Both the position numbers and the translations under genes were made by a program. The notes under the pieces are model-generated. The model was not told the DNA's origin and did no database searches. It saw only the letters and a program-made list of their open reading frames with translations. DNA of 64,000 nucleotides, from NCBI RefSeq assembly GCF_900115095.1, contig NZ_FOVH01000010.1:310001-374000 (forward strand), in the 5' to 3' direction. Positions 47,356 through 57,650 of this stretch are shown piece by piece (position 1 is the stretch's first letter; each line of letters begins with the position of its first letter). Source of the DNA: Actinomadura madurae (GTDB taxonomy: Bacteria; Actinomycetota; Actinomycetes; Streptosporangiales; Streptosporangiaceae).

Positions 47356-48462
47356 ATGAGCGAGCGCGAGGCGATCGCGAAGGCCCGCCGCATCGTGGTG
47401 AAGGCGGGCTCGTCGTCGCTGACCACGCAACAGGGGACGATCGACGCGAACCGGATCGACGCGCTGGTGGACGTCCTCGCCGGCCGGCGCACCGAGGGCA
47501 CCGAGATCGTGTTCGTGTCGTCCGGCGCGATCGCCGCCGGGCTGGGCCCGCTCGGGCTGACCCGGCGCCCGCCGGACCTCGCGACCCAGCAGGCGGCGGC
47601 GAGCGTCGGGCAGGGCCTGCTGTTCGCCCGCTACACCTCGTCGTTCGCCCGGTACGCGCTGACGGTCGGGCAGGTGCTGCTCACCGCCGACGACATGATG
47701 CGCCGCTCGCACCACCGCAACGCGCAGCGCACCCTCGCGCAGCTCCTCGCGATGGGCGTCCTGCCGATCGTGAACGAGAACGACACCGTCGCCACCGACG
47801 AGATCCGGTTCGGCGACAACGACCGGCTCGCCGCGCTCGTCGCCCACCTGATCCGCGCGGACGCGCTGGTCCTGCTGTCGGACGTGGACGCCCTCTACAC
47901 CGGAGACCCGAGGCGGCCGGGTGTCCGCCGCATCGATGACGTGCACGGCCCGGACGACCTGAAGGACGTCGAGCTCGGCGGGTCCGGGCGCGTCGGCACC
48001 GGCGGCATGGTCACCAAGGTCGAGGCGGCGCGGATCGCGGGCATCCCCGTGCTGCTGACGAACGCCGCGTCCGCCGCCCGCGCGCTCGCCGGCGACCGCG
48101 TCGGGACGCTGTTCCATCCGGCCGAGGGGCGCCGCATGTCGACCCGGAACCTGTGGCTCGCGCACGCCACCACCGGGCAGGGCCGCGTCACGCTGGACGC
48201 GGGCGCGGTCGAGGCGGTCGTGCGGCGCCGCAAGTCGCTGCTGCCGGCGGGCGTGACGGGCGTGGACGGCGACTTCGCCGCGGGCGACCCCGTCGACCTG
48301 TGCGACACCGGCGGCCGGGTCGTCGCGCGGGGGCTGGTGAACTACGACGCGTCCGAGATCCCCGACCTGATGGGGCGCTCGACGCGCTGGCTGGCCCGCG
48401 AGCTGGGCGCCGAGTACGAACGCGAGATAATCCACCGCGACCACCTGGTGGTACTGACATGA
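47356..48462 (+). CDS. proB: Glutamate 5-kinase
   Basis: First enzyme of proline synthesis: phosphorylates glutamate, with feedback inhibition by proline. The 368-aa protein has an amino-acid-kinase domain (VVKAGSSSLTT, VSSGAIAAGLGPLGL, NENDTVATDEIRFGDNDRLAALVA, GTGGMVTKVEAARIA) and a C-terminal PUA domain (about 275-368). The ATG at 47356 has GAGGAGA upstream. It lies between obgE and proA, the usual actinobacterial order. Confidence 0.97.
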   Translation: MSEREAIAKARRIVVKAGSSSLTTQQGTIDANRIDALVDVLAGRRTEGTEIVFVSSGAIAAGLGPLGLTRRPPDLATQQAAASVGQGLLFARYTSSFARYALTVGQVLLTADDMMRRSHHRNAQRTLAQLLAMGVLPIVNENDTVATDEIRFGDNDRLAALVAHLIRADALVLLSDVDALYTGDPRRPGVRRIDDVHGPDDLKDVELGGSGRVGTGGMVTKVEAARIAGIPVLLTNAASAARALAGDRVGTLFHPAEGRRMSTRNLWLAHATTGQGRVTLDAGAVEAVVRRRKSLLPAGVTGVDGDFAAGDPVDLCDTGGRVVARGLVNYDASEIPDLMGRSTRWLARELGAEYEREIIHRDHLVVLT

Positions 48463-48508
48463 CCGGGGGCTCGTCCCACGGGGACGACCGGACTGAGGGA
48501 GCCTGCTG

Positions 48509-49768
48509 ATGAGCGAGGAGCGCGAGGAGTTCCTGCGGGTGGCGCGGCGCGCCAGGGAGGCCGCGGCCGGCCTGGCGCCGCTGCCGCGGGCGGCGAAGGA
48601 CGCGGCGCTGCACCGGATCGCGGACGCGCTGGTGGCGGCCGCGCCGGAGATCGTCAAGGCGAACGAGGCCGACGTGGCGCGCGCCCGGGAGGGCGGCACG
48701 TCCGAGTACATGATCGACCGGCTGAGCCTGTCGGAGGCGCGGATCGCCGCGATCGCCGACGCGGTCCGCAAGGTCGCCGCGCTGCCGGACCCGGTGGGGG
48801 AGACGGTGCGCGGGAGCGTGCTGCCGAACGGGCTGGAGCTGCGGCAGGTGCGGGTGCCGCTCGGCGTCGTCGGGATGATCTACGAGGGCCGCCCGAACGT
48901 GACCGTGGACGCCGCCGCGCTGTGCCTGAAGAGCGGGAACGTGGCGATGCTGCGCGGCTCGTCGTCGGCGCACGACTCGAACACGGCGCTGGTCGGGGTG
49001 ATGCAGGGCGCCCTCGCCGGCACCGAGGTCCCGGCGGACGCGGTGCAGCTCGTCCCGGGAACGTCGCGCGAGTCGGTGAAGCACCTGATGCGGGCGCGCG
49101 GCCTGGTGGACGTGCTGATCCCGCGCGGCGGCGCCTCGCTGATCAACTCGGTGGTGGAGGAGTCGACCGTCCCGGTGATCGAGACGGGCGTGGGGAACTG
49201 CGCGGTGTACGTGGACGCCGCCGCGGACGTGGACATGGCCGTGGAGCTGCTCCTGAACGCCAAGACGCAGCGTCCGTCGGTGTGCAACGCCGCGGAGACG
49301 TTCCTCGTGCACGCCGACATCGCCGACAGGTTCGTCCCGCGCGTGCTTGAGGCGCTCAAGGACGCGGGTGTCACGGTGCACGGCGACGACCGCGTCCGCT
49401 CGTACGGCGACGGGGTCGTGGAGGCGACCGAGGACGACTGGCACGCCGAGTACCTGTCGCTCGACATCGCCGCCCGCGTGGTCGACTCGCTGGAGGACGC
49501 CGTCGCCCACATCCGGCGGTACGGGTCGGGGCACACCGAGGCGATCGTCACGGCGTCCCAGCCGGCCGCGAAGCGGTTCGTCGCCCTGGTCGACTCGGCG
49601 GCCGTGATGGTGAACGCCTCGACGCGCTTCACCGACGGCGAGGAGTTCGGGTTCGGCGCGGAGATCGGCATCTCGACGCAGAAGCTGCACGCCCGCGGCC
49701 CGATGGGGCTGCCGGAGCTGACCTCCACGAAGTACGTGGTGACGGGCGAGGGGCACGTGCGCGGCTGA
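48509..49768 (+). CDS. proA: Gamma-glutamyl phosphate reductase
   Basis: Second step of proline synthesis: NADPH-dependent reduction of glutamyl phosphate to the semialdehyde. The 419-aa aldehyde-dehydrogenase-fold enzyme has the catalytic Cys259 in [13 protein letters not shown], and the family signatures [26 protein letters not shown] and [22 protein letters not shown]. It is separated from proB by 46 nt. It probably forms a channelled pair with ProB. Confidence 0.97.
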   Translation: MSEEREEFLRVARRAREAAAGLAPLPRAAKDAALHRIADALVAAAPEIVKANEADVARAREGGTSEYMIDRLSLSEARIAAIADAVRKVAALPDPVGETVRGSVLPNGLELRQVRVPLGVVGMIYEGRPNVTVDAAALCLKSGNVAMLRGSSSAHDSNTALVGVMQGALAGTEVPADAVQLVPGTSRESVKHLMRARGLVDVLIPRGGASLINSVVEESTVPVIETGVGNCAVYVDAAADVDMAVELLLNAKTQRPSVCNAAETFLVHADIADRFVPRVLEALKDAGVTVHGDDRVRSYGDGVVEATEDDWHAEYLSLDIAARVVDSLEDAVAHIRRYGSGHTEAIVTASQPAAKRFVALVDSAAVMVNASTRFTDGEEFGFGAEIGISTQKLHARGPMGLPELTSTKYVVTGEGHVRG

Positions 49769-49859
49769 CGCCGGGCGGCGGGACCGGCAGCGGCCACCGT
49801 CGGAGTTGTGACATTTTTGCCATTGATGTCACCTTCACGGTGTGGTCTGATTCACGATT

Positions 49860-51614
49860 GTGACTCGTGAGTACAGCCGCCGCCGTGTCCTAAAGGGCGC
49901 CGCCCTCGGCGCGGGGATCGCCTCCACCGGGCTGGCCGCGTTCCCCGCCCGCCCCGCCGCCGCGGCGCCCGCGCTCCGGGGCCCCGTCACCGGCACCACC
50001 CTCGACCGGACGTACCTGCTCGGCGCCGCGGGCGCCGGCGGGTACCGCCCGGTGATCACCGGTCCGGGCGAGCCGCACGTCCTGCGCCGCGACCTCGGCG
50101 GCACCGCCTCCGCGCGGCGCGCCGCCACCCGCCGCGGCGTCCTGGCGTTCGGCCATCTCACCGACGTGCACGTCATCGACGCGCAATCTCCGGCCCGCGT
50201 GGAGTTCGTCGACCGGTTCAAGGACGCCCTGAACGTGCTGCCCGTCGAGGGCGCGTACCGGCCCCAGGAGATCCTGTCCACGCAGGTCGCCGAGGCGATG
50301 GTGCGGGCGGTCAACGCGGTCGGGCGCGGCCCGGCGACCGGCCTGCCCCTCGCGTTCACCATCAACACCGGCGACGCCGCCGACAACGTCCAGTACAACG
50401 AGGTCCGCTGGATCATCGACCTGCTGGACGGCGGCCGCGTCCGCCCCGACTCCGGCGACCCGGACCGGTACGAGGGCGTCATGGACTGGACGTCCTACGA
50501 CCGGGCGTTCTGGCATCCGGAGGGCGCGCCGCCCGGCGCGGAGGCCGACCTCCCGATCAGCCGGTACGGGTTCCCGCGGGTGCGCGGCCTGATCGACGCC
50601 GCCCGCCGGCCGTTCCAGGCGACCGGGCTGGACTCGCCCTGGCTCGCGGTGTTCGGCAACCACGACGGCCTCATCCAGGGCAACCTGCCGGTCAACCCGA
50701 TCGTGTCGGGCCTCGCCACCGGCGGCATCAAGATCGGCGCCCCGGCGGACGACGGGCAGGCCGAACGCCTCGCCCGCATGCTCCGCGACGCCGACGCCGC
50801 CGAGCTCGTCCGGCTCAGCCGCGAGCGGGGCGGCGCCGGCGGCCTGTTCCGCCCGGTCACCCCGGACCTGAACCGCCGGATGCTGTCGCGCGGCGAGGTC
50901 GTCGCCGAGCACTTCAAGACCACCGCGTCGCTGCGCGGCCACGGCTTCACCCTGGCCAACCTCCGCGAGGGGACGGCCTACTACGCCTTCGACCGGGGCG
51001 TCGTGCGGGGCCTCGTCCTCGACACCGTCAACCCGAACGGCTACTCCGAGGGGTCGCTCGACCGGAAGCAGTTCGCGTGGCTGGAGGCCCAGCTGAAGGC
51101 GGGGAGCAGCCGCCACCTCGCCGCGGACGGCTCGGTCGTCCGGCACGCGGTGAAGGACCGGCTGTTCGTGCTGTTCAGCCACCACCCGATCGGCTCGCTG
51201 GAGAACCCGCTCGGCGGCGACCGCGTCCTCGGCGACGAGATCGAGGCGCTCCTGCTGCGCTACCCGAACGTCGTCCTCTGGGTGAACGGCCACACGCACC
51301 GCAACCAGGTCATCCCGCACGCCCGCGAGGGCGGGGGAGGGTTCTGGGAGGTCAACACGGCCGCGCACATCGACTTCCCGCAGCAGAGCCGCCTCGTCGA
51401 GCTGGCCGACAACGGCGACGGCACCCTGTCGGTCTTCGCGACCATCCTGGACTCGGCCGGGCCCGCGTCCTACGGCGGCAGCCTCACCGATCCGGTGCGG
51501 CTGGCGTCGCTGTCCCGGGAACTGGCGGGCAACGACTGGCAGGACCGGGAGGACAACCGCCGCGGCGAGGTCGCCGACCGCAACGTCGAGCTTCTCGTCC
51601 CCGCGCCCTTCTAG
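49860..51614 (+). CDS. Tat-exported metallophosphoesterase (TIGR03767-type)
   Basis: A 584-aa secreted phosphoesterase. The N terminus [28 protein letters not shown] is a twin-arginine signal, ending at a PAAAAPA cleavage region. Metal-binding motifs are in order: [11 protein letters not shown], the [14 protein letters not shown] stretch, [24 protein letters not shown] and [11 protein letters not shown], which match the calcineurin-like DxH, GDxxD, GNHD/E, H and GHxH set. Length and insertions fit the TIGR03767 family. The GTG at 49860 has no clear ribosome-binding site, so it may be leaderless. The substrate is unknown. Confidence 0.92.
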   Translation: MTREYSRRRVLKGAALGAGIASTGLAAFPARPAAAAPALRGPVTGTTLDRTYLLGAAGAGGYRPVITGPGEPHVLRRDLGGTASARRAATRRGVLAFGHLTDVHVIDAQSPARVEFVDRFKDALNVLPVEGAYRPQEILSTQVAEAMVRAVNAVGRGPATGLPLAFTINTGDAADNVQYNEVRWIIDLLDGGRVRPDSGDPDRYEGVMDWTSYDRAFWHPEGAPPGAEADLPISRYGFPRVRGLIDAARRPFQATGLDSPWLAVFGNHDGLIQGNLPVNPIVSGLATGGIKIGAPADDGQAERLARMLRDADAAELVRLSRERGGAGGLFRPVTPDLNRRMLSRGEVVAEHFKTTASLRGHGFTLANLREGTAYYAFDRGVVRGLVLDTVNPNGYSEGSLDRKQFAWLEAQLKAGSSRHLAADGSVVRHAVKDRLFVLFSHHPIGSLENPLGGDRVLGDEIEALLLRYPNVVLWVNGHTHRNQVIPHAREGGGGFWEVNTAAHIDFPQQSRLVELADNGDGTLSVFATILDSAGPASYGGSLTDPVRLASLSRELAGNDWQDREDNRRGEVADRNVELLVPAPF

Positions 51615-51659
51615 GACGCGGGACGCTCGGCCGCGGTACGCGAGGGGACGGGACGCGAA

Positions 51660-51690
51660 AGGGCCGCCGCGTCCGTGTCGCGGCGGCCCT
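51660..51690. terminator. Bidirectional hairpin terminator
   Basis: AGGGCCGCCGCG (51660-51671) is perfectly complementary to CGCGGCGGCCCT (51679-51690) with a 7-nt loop. The flanks CGAAA and CGTTCTCG give weak T-runs both ways. It lies between the convergent phosphoesterase and M48 peptidase genes. Confidence 0.75.
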
Positions 51691-51702
51691 CGTTCTCGCT
51701 GG

Positions 51703-52746
51703 TCAGTTCCGGTCGGTCGGCCCGTTGTCGCGCCGGGTGAACCGGTCGAACAGCCCGCCGGCCGCGCCCGCCGCGGCGTCGGCCATGTCGCGGACCTTGC
51801 CGACGAACGGGTCGGCGGTGCGCTCCCACGACTCCCGGTAGGACTTGGCGGCGTCCTTGATCCCGTCGCTGACCGACGCGTCGCCGTCGTCGTCGCGGCG
51901 CGGGTAGTCGCCGGCCAGGATCCGCTCGTACTCGCCGCCGCGCGCCCACTGGTCGATCTCGGCGAACCGGATCACCGCGAACGGGTGCGACTGCCCGAGC
52001 AGGTTCAGGAACTTCAGGATGCCGTCCCGCACATCGCCGGCCGCGTCGTACTCGCGCGCCTGCTGCAAGAACGCCTCGCTGCTCATCTCGCCCAGCTTGG
52101 TCCCGCCGGCGAGCTTCATGTTCACCCGCTTGGCCGCGTCGACGTCCTGCCCGACGAGCAGCCCCGCCCGGTCCGAGGACAGCTCCGCCTTCCGGAACCA
52201 CTCGCGCAGCCCGATGATGATCGCCGCGATGCCGACGTTGCCGAGCGGCAGCCACGCCAGCCGCGACCCGAGCTGGAGCAGGATCTGCATCATCGTCTGG
52301 TACACCGCGTGCCCGGACAGGATGTGCCCGACCTCGTGCCCGACGACGAACCGCAGCTCCTCCTCGTCCAGCAGGTCGATCAGCCCGGTGTTCAGCACGA
52401 TGAACGGGTGGTCGGAGCCGAGCGCCATCGCGTTCGGCGTCGGGTCCTGCCGGACGTACAGCTCCGGAACCTCCGGCATGTCCAGGATGTAGCAGGCGTC
52501 GCGGACCATGTCGTGGATGTGGCGGAACTGGTCCTCGCCGACGCGCACCGTCCCGCCGAGGAACATCAGCCGCAGCGACCGCTCGTTCACCAGCCCCGAC
52601 AACTTGCGCAGGACGACGTCGAACCCGGACAGCGAGCGCAGCGCCACCAGCGCCGAACGGTCCGCAGGGTGTTCGTAGGCCCGGGAACTGATCCCGGGGA
52701 AGCGTGTGCGTGCTCGATCCGGCGTGTTCTCCGTCATACCTGGCAT
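51703..52746 (-). CDS. M48-family zinc metallopeptidase
   Basis: A 347-aa M48 (HtpX/Ste24-like) peptidase, probably membrane-associated. The zinc motif is HEVGH at 137-141 in LRFVVGHEVGHILSGHAVYQ, followed by a hydrophobic segment (LAWLPLGNVGIAAIIIGLREW). The third ligand is likely the Glu in RKAELSSDRAG. The start is uncertain between the ATG at 52746 (weak GGAA upstream) and that at 52737. It is divergent from the PaaK-like gene, with 81 bp between them. The family acts in membrane-protein quality control; the target here is unknown. Confidence 0.88.
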   Translation of the reverse strand: MPGMTENTPDRARTRFPGISSRAYEHPADRSALVALRSLSGFDVVLRKLSGLVNERSLRLMFLGGTVRVGEDQFRHIHDMVRDACYILDMPEVPELYVRQDPTPNAMALGSDHPFIVLNTGLIDLLDEEELRFVVGHEVGHILSGHAVYQTMMQILLQLGSRLAWLPLGNVGIAAIIIGLREWFRKAELSSDRAGLLVGQDVDAAKRVNMKLAGGTKLGEMSSEAFLQQAREYDAAGDVRDGILKFLNLLGQSHPFAVIRFAEIDQWARGGEYERILAGDYPRRDDDGDASVSDGIKDAAKSYRESWERTADPFVGKVRDMADAAAGAAGGLFDRFTRRDNGPTDRN

Positions 52747-52827
52747 GGTAGTTCCGACGAACCACCGTGCCGCAGGGTTCCCCGCAGCGGGGGGCCCGTC
52801 CGGCTCCGGACGTGCCCTGGAGGCCCC

Positions 52828-54114
52828 ATGTTCGACCCGAAGGCCGAGGCGATGTCCCTCGACGAGCGCGCCGCGCTGCAGCGGCACCGGCTGTGGGGCA
52901 TGGTCGACCGGCTCCTCGCCGCGGACGGCGTGCAGGGGCGGCGGCTCAAGGGCACGGGCGTCGAGGGCGGCTCGGACGTGACGCTCGCCGAGTTGCGCAA
53001 CCTCCCGTTCACCACCAAGCAGGACCTCTGGGACAACTACCCGTTCGGGATGCTCGCCGTCCCGCGCGACCAGGTCGCCGCCGTCCACGGGTCCAGCGGG
53101 ACGCGGGGCCGCCCGACCCTCGTCGCCTACACCAAGGCCGACCTCGACCTGTGGGCGGCGATGTGCGCGCGTTCCCTGTCGTGCGCCGGGGCGTCGCCGG
53201 GCAGCATCGTCCACAACGCCTACGGGTACGGCCTGTTCACCGGCGGGATCGGCATCCACCAGGGGGCCGTCGCGTTCGGCGCGACCGTGGTGCCGATGTC
53301 GGGCGGCATGACCGACCGGCAGGTGCGGATGCTCGCCGACCTGCGCGCCGACATCCTCACCTGCACCCCCGCGTACGCGCTGCGGCTCGGCGAGGCCGTC
53401 GCGGAGGCCGGGGTCGAGCTGCCCGCGCTGAAGGCGGGCCTGTTCGGGGCCGAGCCGTGGTCGGAGGAGCTGCGCACCGCCATCGAGGACGTCCTGCCGA
53501 TCAAGGCGATGGACATCTACGGCCTCTCGGAGGTCATCGGGCCGGGCGTGGCGACCGAGTGCCTGGAGCAGGACGGCCTGCACGTCAACGAGGACCACTT
53601 CATCGTCGAGGCCGTCGACCCCGCCACCGGCGAGCCCGTCGAGGACGGGACGCCCGGCGAGCTGGTGTTCACCACCCCGACCAAGCAGGCGCTGCCGCTG
53701 CTGCGCTACCGGACGGGCGACATCGCGTCGCTGACCCGCGGCGAGTGCCCCTGCGGCCGGACCCTGGTCCGGATGAGCAAGGTCCTCGGGCGCGCCGACG
53801 ACATGCTCGTCGTCCGCGGCGTGAACGTCTACCCGAGCGAGGTCGAGCGCGTCCTGCTCGGCTCGGGGCTCGTCCGGCCGCACTACCAGCTCGTCGTGGA
53901 CCGCCGCAGCCCGTCCGTCCGGCTGCTGGTGGCCTGCGAGGCCCTCTCCGGCGACCCGAAGGACGCGCTCGCGCACGCCCTCCACGAGACGCTCGGCCTC
54001 ACCGCCGAGGTGGCCGTGCTGCCCGCGGGCACCGTCCCGCGGGTCGAGGTCGGCAAGGCCGTCCGCGTCGTGGTCTGGAAGGACGGCGGCCCGCCGCTGC
54101 CCGGCCTGGCCTGA
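52828..54114 (+). CDS. Phenylacetate-CoA ligase-like (PaaK) adenylate-forming enzyme
   Basis: A 428-aa acyl-CoA ligase of the PaaK family, which activates aryl or short carboxylic acids through an acyl-AMP. Diagnostic parts are [19 protein letters not shown], the P-loop [11 protein letters not shown], the [17 protein letters not shown] aromatic-acid pocket region, and the C-terminal [19 protein letters not shown] with the hinge. The ATG at 52828 follows TGGAGG. No other phenylacetate genes are nearby, so the real substrate may differ. It is upstream of nadD by 50 nt but is probably separately transcribed. Confidence 0.9.
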   Translation: MFDPKAEAMSLDERAALQRHRLWGMVDRLLAADGVQGRRLKGTGVEGGSDVTLAELRNLPFTTKQDLWDNYPFGMLAVPRDQVAAVHGSSGTRGRPTLVAYTKADLDLWAAMCARSLSCAGASPGSIVHNAYGYGLFTGGIGIHQGAVAFGATVVPMSGGMTDRQVRMLADLRADILTCTPAYALRLGEAVAEAGVELPALKAGLFGAEPWSEELRTAIEDVLPIKAMDIYGLSEVIGPGVATECLEQDGLHVNEDHFIVEAVDPATGEPVEDGTPGELVFTTPTKQALPLLRYRTGDIASLTRGECPCGRTLVRMSKVLGRADDMLVVRGVNVYPSEVERVLLGSGLVRPHYQLVVDRRSPSVRLLVACEALSGDPKDALAHALHETLGLTAEVAVLPAGTVPRVEVGKAVRVVVWKDGGPPLPGLA

Positions 54115-54151
54115 GCCCGGGGCCGGGCCCTCCGGGCGTCGGGCCGCTGGC

Positions 54152-54157
54152 TATTCT
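54152..54157 (+). promoter_or_regulatory. nadD -10; likely leaderless start
   Basis: TATTCT lies 7 nt before the nadD ATG at 54165, with no ribosome-binding site between. This spacing suggests that transcription begins at the start codon. Confidence 0.5.
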
Positions 54158-54164
54158 CGTCGGC

Positions 54165-54764
54165 ATGACGCAAAAGCGGCGCCTAGGGATCATGGGCGGC
54201 ACGTTCGACCCGATCCACCACGGGCATCTCGTGGCCGCCAGCGAGGTCGCGCACTTCTACTCCCTCGACGAGGTCGTGTTCGTGCCGACCGGCCTGTCCG
54301 CCCACAAGGAGGGGAGCAAGGTCGCCGCCGCCGAGGACCGCTACCTCATGGCCGTCATCGCCACCGCGTCCAACCCCCGCTTCTCCGTCAGCCGCATCGA
54401 CATCGACCGCCCGGGCCCCACCTACACCGTCGACACGCTGCGCGACATGCGCGAACTCCACGGCCCCGACGCCGACCTGTTCTTCATCACCGGCGCCGAC
54501 GCGCTGGAGAAGATGCTGACCTGGCACGACACCGACGAGCTGTTCGAGCTCGCGCACTTCGTCGGCGTCACCCGCCCCGGCCACCGGCTCGCCGACCCCG
54601 GCCTGCCCGACGGGCGGGTCTCGCTGATGGAGGTCCCCGCCCTGTCGATCTCCTCCACCGAGTGCCGCGAGCGCGTCCACTCCGGCGAGCCCATCTGGTA
54701 CCTCGTCCCGGACGGCATCGTCCAGTACATCAACAAGCGCGAGCTGTACCGCGCCGCCGGCTGA
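54165..54764 (+). CDS. nadD: Nicotinate-nucleotide adenylyltransferase
   Basis: Makes deamido-NAD from nicotinate mononucleotide and ATP. The 199-aa nucleotidyltransferase has the (H/T)xGH motif in [20 protein letters not shown] and the C-terminal [14 protein letters not shown] motif (ISSTxxR). It is first of the conserved nadD-rsfS-phosphatase group. The start is the ATG at 54165; see the leaderless promoter. Confidence 0.96.
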   Translation: MTQKRRLGIMGGTFDPIHHGHLVAASEVAHFYSLDEVVFVPTGLSAHKEGSKVAAAEDRYLMAVIATASNPRFSVSRIDIDRPGPTYTVDTLRDMRELHGPDADLFFITGADALEKMLTWHDTDELFELAHFVGVTRPGHRLADPGLPDGRVSLMEVPALSISSTECRERVHSGEPIWYLVPDGIVQYINKRELYRAAG

Positions 54765-54940
54765 CGCCCGCCCGCCCGGCGGTGGGGGGCCGAGCTCCGG
54801 CGCACCGGGGCACATATTCTGGAGAAGGAAGGGGCCGCAGCTGCCATTTGCGGTCGAACAGCGACAAAGAGGTCGGTCGACCGCCACCCGTGAGAAGGTG
54901 TAGGCGAGACGACCCCTACAGGGAGGATCGCGAGCGCATC

Positions 54941-55354
54941 GTGACCGCATCCGAGAGGGCGGCGCAGCTCGTCCGGATCGCCGCCGAGGCGGCGGGCGAC
55001 AAGCTGGCCGACGACATCCTTGCCTACGACGTGAGCGAGCAGCTCGTCATCACCGACGCGTTCCTGCTCTGCTCGGCTCCGAACGACCGGCAGGTCCGCG
55101 CCATCGTCGACGAGGTCGAAAAGCGCCTGCGCGAAGAGGCCGGAGCCAAGCCCGTCCGCCGCGAAGGCGAACGCGAGGGCCGCTGGGTCCTGCTGGACTA
55201 CGCGGACATCATCGTGCACATCCAGCACGAGGAGGACCGCATGTTCTACGCCCTCGAACGGCTCTGGAAAGACTGCCCCCTCATCGCCCTGCCGGAGAGC
55301 GTCACCGTCCACCAGGCCCAGCGCGCCCGCGCCGTCGGGAGCCCGAGTGACTGA
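54941..55354 (+). CDS. rsfS: Ribosomal silencing factor RsfS
   Basis: Binds ribosomal protein L14 and blocks subunit joining when nutrients are short. The 137-aa protein has the core DKLADDILAYDVSEQLVITDAFLLCSAPNDRQVRAIVDEVE and the GRWVLLDYADIIVHIQHEEDRMFYALERLWKDCP block of the family. The GTG at 54941 is used; GGAGG is 14 nt upstream, longer than ideal. Its stop is overlapped by the next gene. Confidence 0.96.
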   Translation: MTASERAAQLVRIAAEAAGDKLADDILAYDVSEQLVITDAFLLCSAPNDRQVRAIVDEVEKRLREEAGAKPVRREGEREGRWVLLDYADIIVHIQHEEDRMFYALERLWKDCPLIALPESVTVHQAQRARAVGSPSD

Positions 55355-56009
55355 CAGCCGCCCGGCCCGCGAACCCGGCAGGCGCCGGCTCGTCCTCTGG
55401 AGGCACGGCCAGACCGCCTGGAACGTCGAACGCCGCTTCCAAGGCAAGACCGACATCCCCCTCGACGAGACCGGCGTGCGGCAGGCCCGCCGCTCCGCCG
55501 CCCTCCTCGCCGGGCTCCGCCCCACCGCGATCCTCGCCTCTCCGCTCCGCCGCGCCGCCGACACGGCCCAGGCCCTCGCCGACCTCACCGGACTGCCCAT
55601 CCGGTACGACCGGGACCTCATCGAACGCGACGGCGGCGCCTGGGAGGGCCTCACCTCCCACGAGATCCGCGAACGCTACCCCGCCGAACACGCCGCCTGG
55701 CAGCCGCCCGGCGGCGAGACCAGCGCCCAGGTCGCCAAACGCGTCGGCGCCGCCCTCGAACGCGCCCTCGACGACCTGCCGCCCACCGGCCAGCTCGTCG
55801 TCGCGTCCCACGGCGCCGCCCTCCGCCTCGGCATGTCCCACCTCCTCGGCCTTCCCGAAGAGGTCTGGGAACGCCTGGGCGGCCTCTCCAACTGCTGCTG
55901 GTCCGTCATCACCGAGATGCGCGACGGCGGCTGGCGGCTCGCCGAACACAACGCCGGCACCCTCCCCGAACCCGTCCTCAGCGACGACCGCCCCGACGCG
56001 GGCACCTGA
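55347..56009 (+). CDS. Histidine-phosphatase-family protein (GpgP-like)
   Basis: A 220-aa phosphoglycerate-mutase-fold phosphatase. The phospho-His is His20 in LVLWRHGQTAWN, with RRFQGKTDIPLDETG, SPLRRAADTAQAL and the second His in VVASHGAALRLG. In Mycobacterium the gene right after rsfS is gpgP, a glucosyl-3-phosphoglycerate phosphatase of methylglucose lipopolysaccharide synthesis. Position and length fit that, but the substrate is inferred. The GTG at 55347 overlaps the rsfS stop by 8 nt, so translation is coupled. Confidence 0.88.
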   Translation: MTDSRPAREPGRRRLVLWRHGQTAWNVERRFQGKTDIPLDETGVRQARRSAALLAGLRPTAILASPLRRAADTAQALADLTGLPIRYDRDLIERDGGAWEGLTSHEIRERYPAEHAAWQPPGGETSAQVAKRVGAALERALDDLPPTGQLVVASHGAALRLGMSHLLGLPEEVWERLGGLSNCCWSVITEMRDGGWRLAEHNAGTLPEPVLSDDRPDAGT

Positions 56010-56086
56010 CCGCAAACGATTCGAGCACCGACCCGTCCGTCCGATACACTGGCGGAGCGCTGCGGGATGAACGTCCACGCAGCGGC

Positions 56087-56159
56087 GGGGCTATGGCGCA
56101 GTTGGTAGCGCGCCTCCATGGCATGGAGGAGGTCTGGGGTTCGAATCCCCATAGCTCCA
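56087..56159 (+). tRNA. tRNA-Ala(GGC)
   Basis: Acceptor GGGGCTA (56087-56093) pairs with TAGCTCC (56152-56158), with one G-U and discriminator A at 56159. The anticodon loop ATGGCAT has GGC at 56120-56122, and the T-arm is GGGGTTCGAATCCCC. No CCA is encoded. It marks the left side of the accessory island; no duplicate of its 3' end is seen in the window. Confidence 0.96.
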
Positions 56160-56170
56160 CTCGGAGTTGG

Positions 56171-56396
56171 GAGTGGTATGTCTGCGGAGAGCGCAGACCT
56201 GCCACTCCTTCGTCGTGTTGGCCCAGGGGGGCGACCCCCCTGGAACCCCCGGCGTGGGGGCTCCGCCCCCACGCCCCCTGCCGGTTGCGGTTTGCGGCCC
56301 TGTGCGAGTTCGTGGTGGTTGGGCCTCGTGCTCTGGGGCTTCGCCCCTTGCCCCCTGTGGACGCAGCCGGTGTCCGGCTCGGCCGGGGGCGCCGGG
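56171..56396 (+). repeat. Structured intergenic repeat, copy C (full)
   Basis: It starts 12 nt after tRNA-Ala. Outer arms GAGTGG/CCACTC enclose hairpin 1 GTCTGCG-gagag-CGCAGAC (56180-56198). Hairpin 2 is CCAGGGGGG-cga-CCCCCCTGG (56223-56243), then GAACCCCCG. Hairpin 3 is GTGGGGGC-tcc-GCCCCCAC (56254-56272). The end GCTCGGCCGGGGGCG also occurs at the end of copy A, here after an extra about 100 nt containing GGGGC-ttc-GCCCC. Stem changes relative to copy A keep the base pairs. There is no gene in the 266-nt gap. Confidence 0.72.
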
Positions 56397-56425
56397 GCGC
56401 TCACGTTGTAGGCGAAGATTGCAGC

Positions 56426-57016
56426 ATGCCGAAGAACATGCAGGAGATCCCGCACGCCGAACGCCGGGCGAAGGTGCTCGCTGAAGCGATCCGCCAATTC
56501 GGCGACAACGGGTACCGCGCCACCAGCGTCACGGCCGTCGCGAAGGCGCTCGGGCTCTCCTCCGCCGCCGTCCACTGGTACTTCCCGTCCAAGGACGACC
56601 TGTTCGCCGAGGTGCTGACGACCATGTTCCAGGCCGCCACCGCGCGGGCGTCCAGCAGTCCCGAGTCGGGTGGCGACCCACGCGCGGAACTCATCAGCGT
56701 TCTTGAGGAACTCGAGCCCTACAAGTCGCTCGTGCGAGAGGCGTACGAGCGACTGAACACCTCCCCGACACTGCAGGCCGCGTACTCCGAGATGCTGCGA
56801 TGGGTCGACGACCGCCTCCTCCGGGCCATCGCCCAGCGCGTGCCCGAGGACGCGGACGTCGATCTCCTGGCGGACACGGCGCACGTCCTGCTCGAGGGCC
56901 TCCTCGTCAGCGTGCGCAAGGTCGACCGACCGATGGCGGACATGATCGACCTTCTTATCGATCCGCTGGCCGCCGCGGCCGCCGCGCGCTCCCGGAGTGG
57001 CGACGCAGGCTCTTGA
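56426..57016 (+). CDS. TetR-family regulator of the catabolic island
   Basis: A 196-aa TetR protein with HTH AEAIRQFGDNGYRATSVTAVAKALGLSSAAVHWYFPSKDDLFAEV and a ligand-binding C-terminal domain. The ATG at 56426 has no strong ribosome-binding site; the ATG at 56438 is an alternative. It is the first gene of the island and is co-oriented with the enzymes after it. The gap before the VOC gene holds GCTCTC/GAGAGC arms that may be its operator. It probably senses the aromatic substrate or an intermediate; this is inferred from position. Confidence 0.9.
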   Translation: MPKNMQEIPHAERRAKVLAEAIRQFGDNGYRATSVTAVAKALGLSSAAVHWYFPSKDDLFAEVLTTMFQAATARASSSPESGGDPRAELISVLEELEPYKSLVREAYERLNTSPTLQAAYSEMLRWVDDRLLRAIAQRVPEDADVDLLADTAHVLLEGLLVSVRKVDRPMADMIDLLIDPLAAAAAARSRSGDAGS

Positions 57017-57104
57017 CTGTGAGGTAAGACTCATGCAGGCTCTCTCTTAATCGTCAGTTGAGAGCTGTCCGGCATGGCAATGCCGCCGCATGAGAGGAAT
57101 CCCC

Positions 57105-57650
57105 GTGGTCTCACCCGCCAAGCTCGCCCACATCGTCCTACGCACCGGTGACCTGCAGCCGATGATCGACTGGTACGTCGACGTCCTGGACGCACGCGTC
57201 GTCTACGCCAACGACCGGCTCGCCTTCCTCACCTACGACGACGAGCACCACCGTGTGGCCTTCCTGAACGCCGGTGCGACCGAGCGGCCCACCCCCGCGC
57301 ACTCCGGGCTCGAGCACGTCGCCTTCACCTATGCCGAGCTCGGTGACCTTCTGGACAACTACCAGCGCTTGAAGGCCGCCGGGACGACGCCGGTGTGGAG
57401 CATCAACCACGGCCCGACCACGTCGCTGTACTACCGAGACCCTGACGGCAACCAGGTCGAGTTGCAGATCGACAACTTCGACACCGACGAGGAGCTGGAG
57501 GCGTTCTTCGCCTCGGGTGCGTTCGCCGCCAACCCGATCGGAGTCGAGTTCGACCCCGACGAGCTGCACGCGCGCCTGAGGGCCGGCGAACCCAGGAGTG
57601 AGCTGATCAAGCAGACGGGCAGCTCGGCGACTCCGAGTCAGCGGCAATGA
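57105..57650 (+). CDS. VOC-family (extradiol dioxygenase-like) protein
   Basis: A 181-aa vicinal-oxygen-chelate protein. Putative metal ligands are His in KLAHIVLRTGDLQPMIDWY, His in SGLEHVAFTYAE and Glu in YYRDPDGNQVELQID, the set found in type I extradiol ring-cleaving dioxygenases and related enzymes. The GTG at 57105 is preferred because GAGAGGA lies 7 nt upstream; an ATG at 57090 is possible. The stop overlaps the monooxygenase start (ATGA). Ring cleavage of a catechol made by the next enzyme is the natural guess. Confidence 0.87.
   Translation: MVSPAKLAHIVLRTGDLQPMIDWYVDVLDARVVYANDRLAFLTYDDEHHRVAFLNAGATERPTPAHSGLEHVAFTYAELGDLLDNYQRLKAAGTTPVWSINHGPTTSLYYRDPDGNQVELQIDNFDTDEELEAFFASGAFAANPIGVEFDPDELHARLRAGEPRSELIKQTGSSATPSQRQ

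Noticed and set aside
56087-56159. tRNA-Ala 3' end as an integration site for the island
   Set aside because: No second copy of the tRNA 3' sequence is found in the window, so an att site cannot be supported. The right border may lie beyond 64 kb.
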